In this document: positions 5,569 through 6,487 of the stretch, one piece after another
How the letters are laid out: every line of letters begins with the position of its first letter
How positions within the stretch are numbered: the stretch's first letter is position 1
NCBI GenBank assembly: GCA_031267955.1
Contig: JAIRYB010000015.1
Span: 1 to 6,487 of the forward strand
Direction: 5' to 3'
Source: Spirochaetaceae bacterium
Lineage (GTDB): Bacteria > Spirochaetota > Spirochaetia > Treponematales > Breznakiellaceae
Length of the DNA stretch: 6,487 bases
Position numbers and translations under genes: made by a program
The notes under the pieces: generated by a model
The model's input: the letters and a program-made list of their open reading frames with translations, nothing else
The model's database searches: none
What the model was told of the DNA's origin: nothing

Positions 5569-6487
5569 ATGAACAGTACTGAAACTACTGAAACGGCAGT
5601 CCCCTACCCGCTTTTGCGTATTGATCTGCAAAAACTTAAAACAAATACGGAAACCCTTGGCGCGCTTGTAAAGGGCGCGGGGTGTTCGCTCATGATTGTA
5701 ACAAAGTCTTTCTGCGCGGATAAAAGAATCACCGGAATGCTTGCCGCTTCCCCCCTGGTGGATTTTCTCGCGGATTCCCGCATACAAAACATTAGAACCT
5801 ACGCGGGATGCGGAAAAGCGACAGTACTGCTGCGCCTGCCCCAGGCGTGCGAGATCGAAGACGTAGTTTCCTGCGCCGATATAAGCCTTAATTCGGATTT
5901 GGACACCCTGGAACTTTTGAACCGGGAAGCGGCGCGGCAGAACAAACAACATAAAATTATTTTGATGATCGATCTGGGGGATCTGCGGGAAGGGATCCAT
6001 TTTGAAAACCACGAAAAGATCCTTAAAACAGCGGAGGCTGTTTTAAGGATGCCCGCTCTTGAACTCTACGGGATAGGTACAAACCTTACCTGTTACGGCG
6101 CGATTATTCCAAAAAAAGACAACCTTTCGATTCTTGTATACTGGGCGGAACAGATATACCTGCGGTACGGGGCCAGGCCGGCGCTTGTTTCCGGCGGCAA
6201 TTCCAGCTCCCTGTACCTGATCGAAAAAGGCGGATTGCCCGGAGGAATAAACAACCTGCGCCTGGGAGAATCGTTCATCCTGGGCAGGGAATCGGCATAC
6301 GGGGCAAGAATCCAAAACACTTTTAATGACGCGGTAATTCTGGAAACCCAGATTATCGAGGCGCAGGTAAAGCCGTCCATGCCGTCGGGCGAAAGCGGTT
6401 TCGACGCGTTCGGAAACAGGCCGGTTTTTGAAGACCGGGGCATGATGAAACGGGCGATATGCGCCGTGGGAAAACAGGACCTTGATC
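5569..6487 (+). CDS. orr: Ornithine racemase Orr, PLP-dependent alanine-racemase-like barrel protein (3' truncated by window)
   Basis: 306 codons are visible and the frame is still open at the window end. Full Orr proteins are about 350-360 residues, so about 50 are missing. It interconverts L- and D-ornithine, feeding the D-isomer to OraSE. It is a fold-type III PLP barrel (alanine racemase N-terminal domain). PLLRIDLQKLKTN (14-26) is the first strand/helix; MIVTKSF (42-48) carries Lys46, the expected Schiff-base lysine in a variant context (TKSF, not the VKAxxYGH of standard alanine racemases). Other conserved parts are LADSRIQNIR (67-76), IDLGDLREGI (134-143), GIGTNLTCYG (168-177), the phosphate-binding VSGGNSSSLY (207-216) and NNLRLGESFILGRE (228-241). 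The last visible residues, RAICAVGKQDLD, match the typical Orr ending region. The first codons contain a tandem ACT-GAA-ACN repeat (5578-5595, TETTET), probably a non-conserved tail. It is locally less GC-rich than oraE. The closest alternative is another amino-acid racemase of this fold, but the context favours ornithine. Confidence 0.9.
   Translation, partial: MNSTETTETAVPYPLLRIDLQKLKTNTETLGALVKGAGCSLMIVTKSFCADKRITGMLAASPLVDFLADSRIQNIRTYAGCGKATVLLRLPQACEIEDVVSCADISLNSDLDTLELLNREAARQNKQHKIILMIDLGDLREGIHFENHEKILKTAEAVLRMPALELYGIGTNLTCYGAIIPKKDNLSILVYWAEQIYLRYGARPALVSGGNSSSLYLIEKGGLPGGINNLRLGESFILGRESAYGARIQNTFNDAVILETQIIEAQVKPSMPSGESGFDAFGNRPVFEDRGMMKRAICAVGKQDLD
6019..6050 (+). repeat. Perfect 14-bp inverted repeat (hairpin) inside orr
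   Basis: The left arm ATCCTTAAAACAGC (6019-6032) and the right arm GCTGTTTTAAGGAT (6037-6050) are exact reverse complements separated by a GGAG loop. Pairing stops at G6018/G6051. It falls in orr codons 151-161 (ILKTAEAVLRM), about 450 nt into the gene. No T-run follows, so it does not look like an intrinsic terminator. The GGAGG at 6033-6037 in the loop resembles a Shine-Dalgarno and an in-frame ATG follows at 6049, but that ATG lies partly in the stem. The structure is certain; a function is not shown. Confidence 0.6.

Noticed and set aside
5464..6012. 182-residue minus-strand open frame spanning the MutL-like/orr junction
   Set aside because: It overlaps two well-supported genes on the other strand and shows no recognisable motif.
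1..6487. Cobalamin riboswitch, tRNA, CRISPR or mobile element
   Set aside because: Every gap is under 30 nt, and no B12-box, tRNA-like fold, repeat array or transposase motif is visible. Any riboswitch or promoter for the operon would lie upstream of the window.

Overview
The window holds six consecutive plus-strand genes, packed almost end to end, which together form most of the oxidative (non-Stickland-reductive) ornithine fermentation cluster. The order is ortA (3' half only), ortB, oraS, oraE, a GlmL/MutL-family ATPase gene, and orr (5' part only). Intergenic distances are -4, 2, 8, 28 and 17 nt. No promoter or terminator is visible between the genes, so the block is most simply read as an internal section of one operon.

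Pathway (established knowledge of the families). Ornithine racemase (Orr) converts L- to D-ornithine. The adenosylcobalamin- and PLP-dependent D-ornithine 4,5-aminomutase (OraS + OraE) makes 2,4-diaminopentanoate. 2,4-diaminopentanoate dehydrogenase (Ord, not in this window and expected upstream) gives 2-amino-4-oxopentanoate. The PLP-dependent thiolase OrtAB splits that with CoA into alanine and acetyl-CoA. The MutL-type protein is an ASKHA-fold ATPase of the kind found beside B12-dependent mutases and probably maintains or reactivates the aminomutase.

Layout. 1-159: C-terminal half of ortA. 156-1577: ortB, started by a GTG overlapping the ortA stop. 1580-1942: oraS. 1951-4161: oraE, with the cobalamin-ligand His611 and the PLP-binding Lys622 eleven residues apart, as in the characterised enzyme. 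4190-5551: MutL-like ATPase. 5569-6487: orr, cut by the window end about 50 residues before its expected C-terminus. A perfect 14-bp hairpin (6019-6050) lies inside orr.

Organism. The cluster marks an anaerobic amino-acid-fermenting bacterium. The moderately high GC (several lines counted by hand range from about 40 to 72 percent) and the gene content fit Spirochaetes (Treponema relatives), Synergistota or Clostridia. I lean weakly to a spirochaete but cannot settle it from sequence alone. Every stretch is explained by coding sequence: there are no RNA genes, mobile elements or CRISPR arrays, and no gene-free stretch exceeds 30 nt. The window shows a known but uncommon pathway rather than a wholly new system. 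The least characterised component is the MutL-like ATPase.
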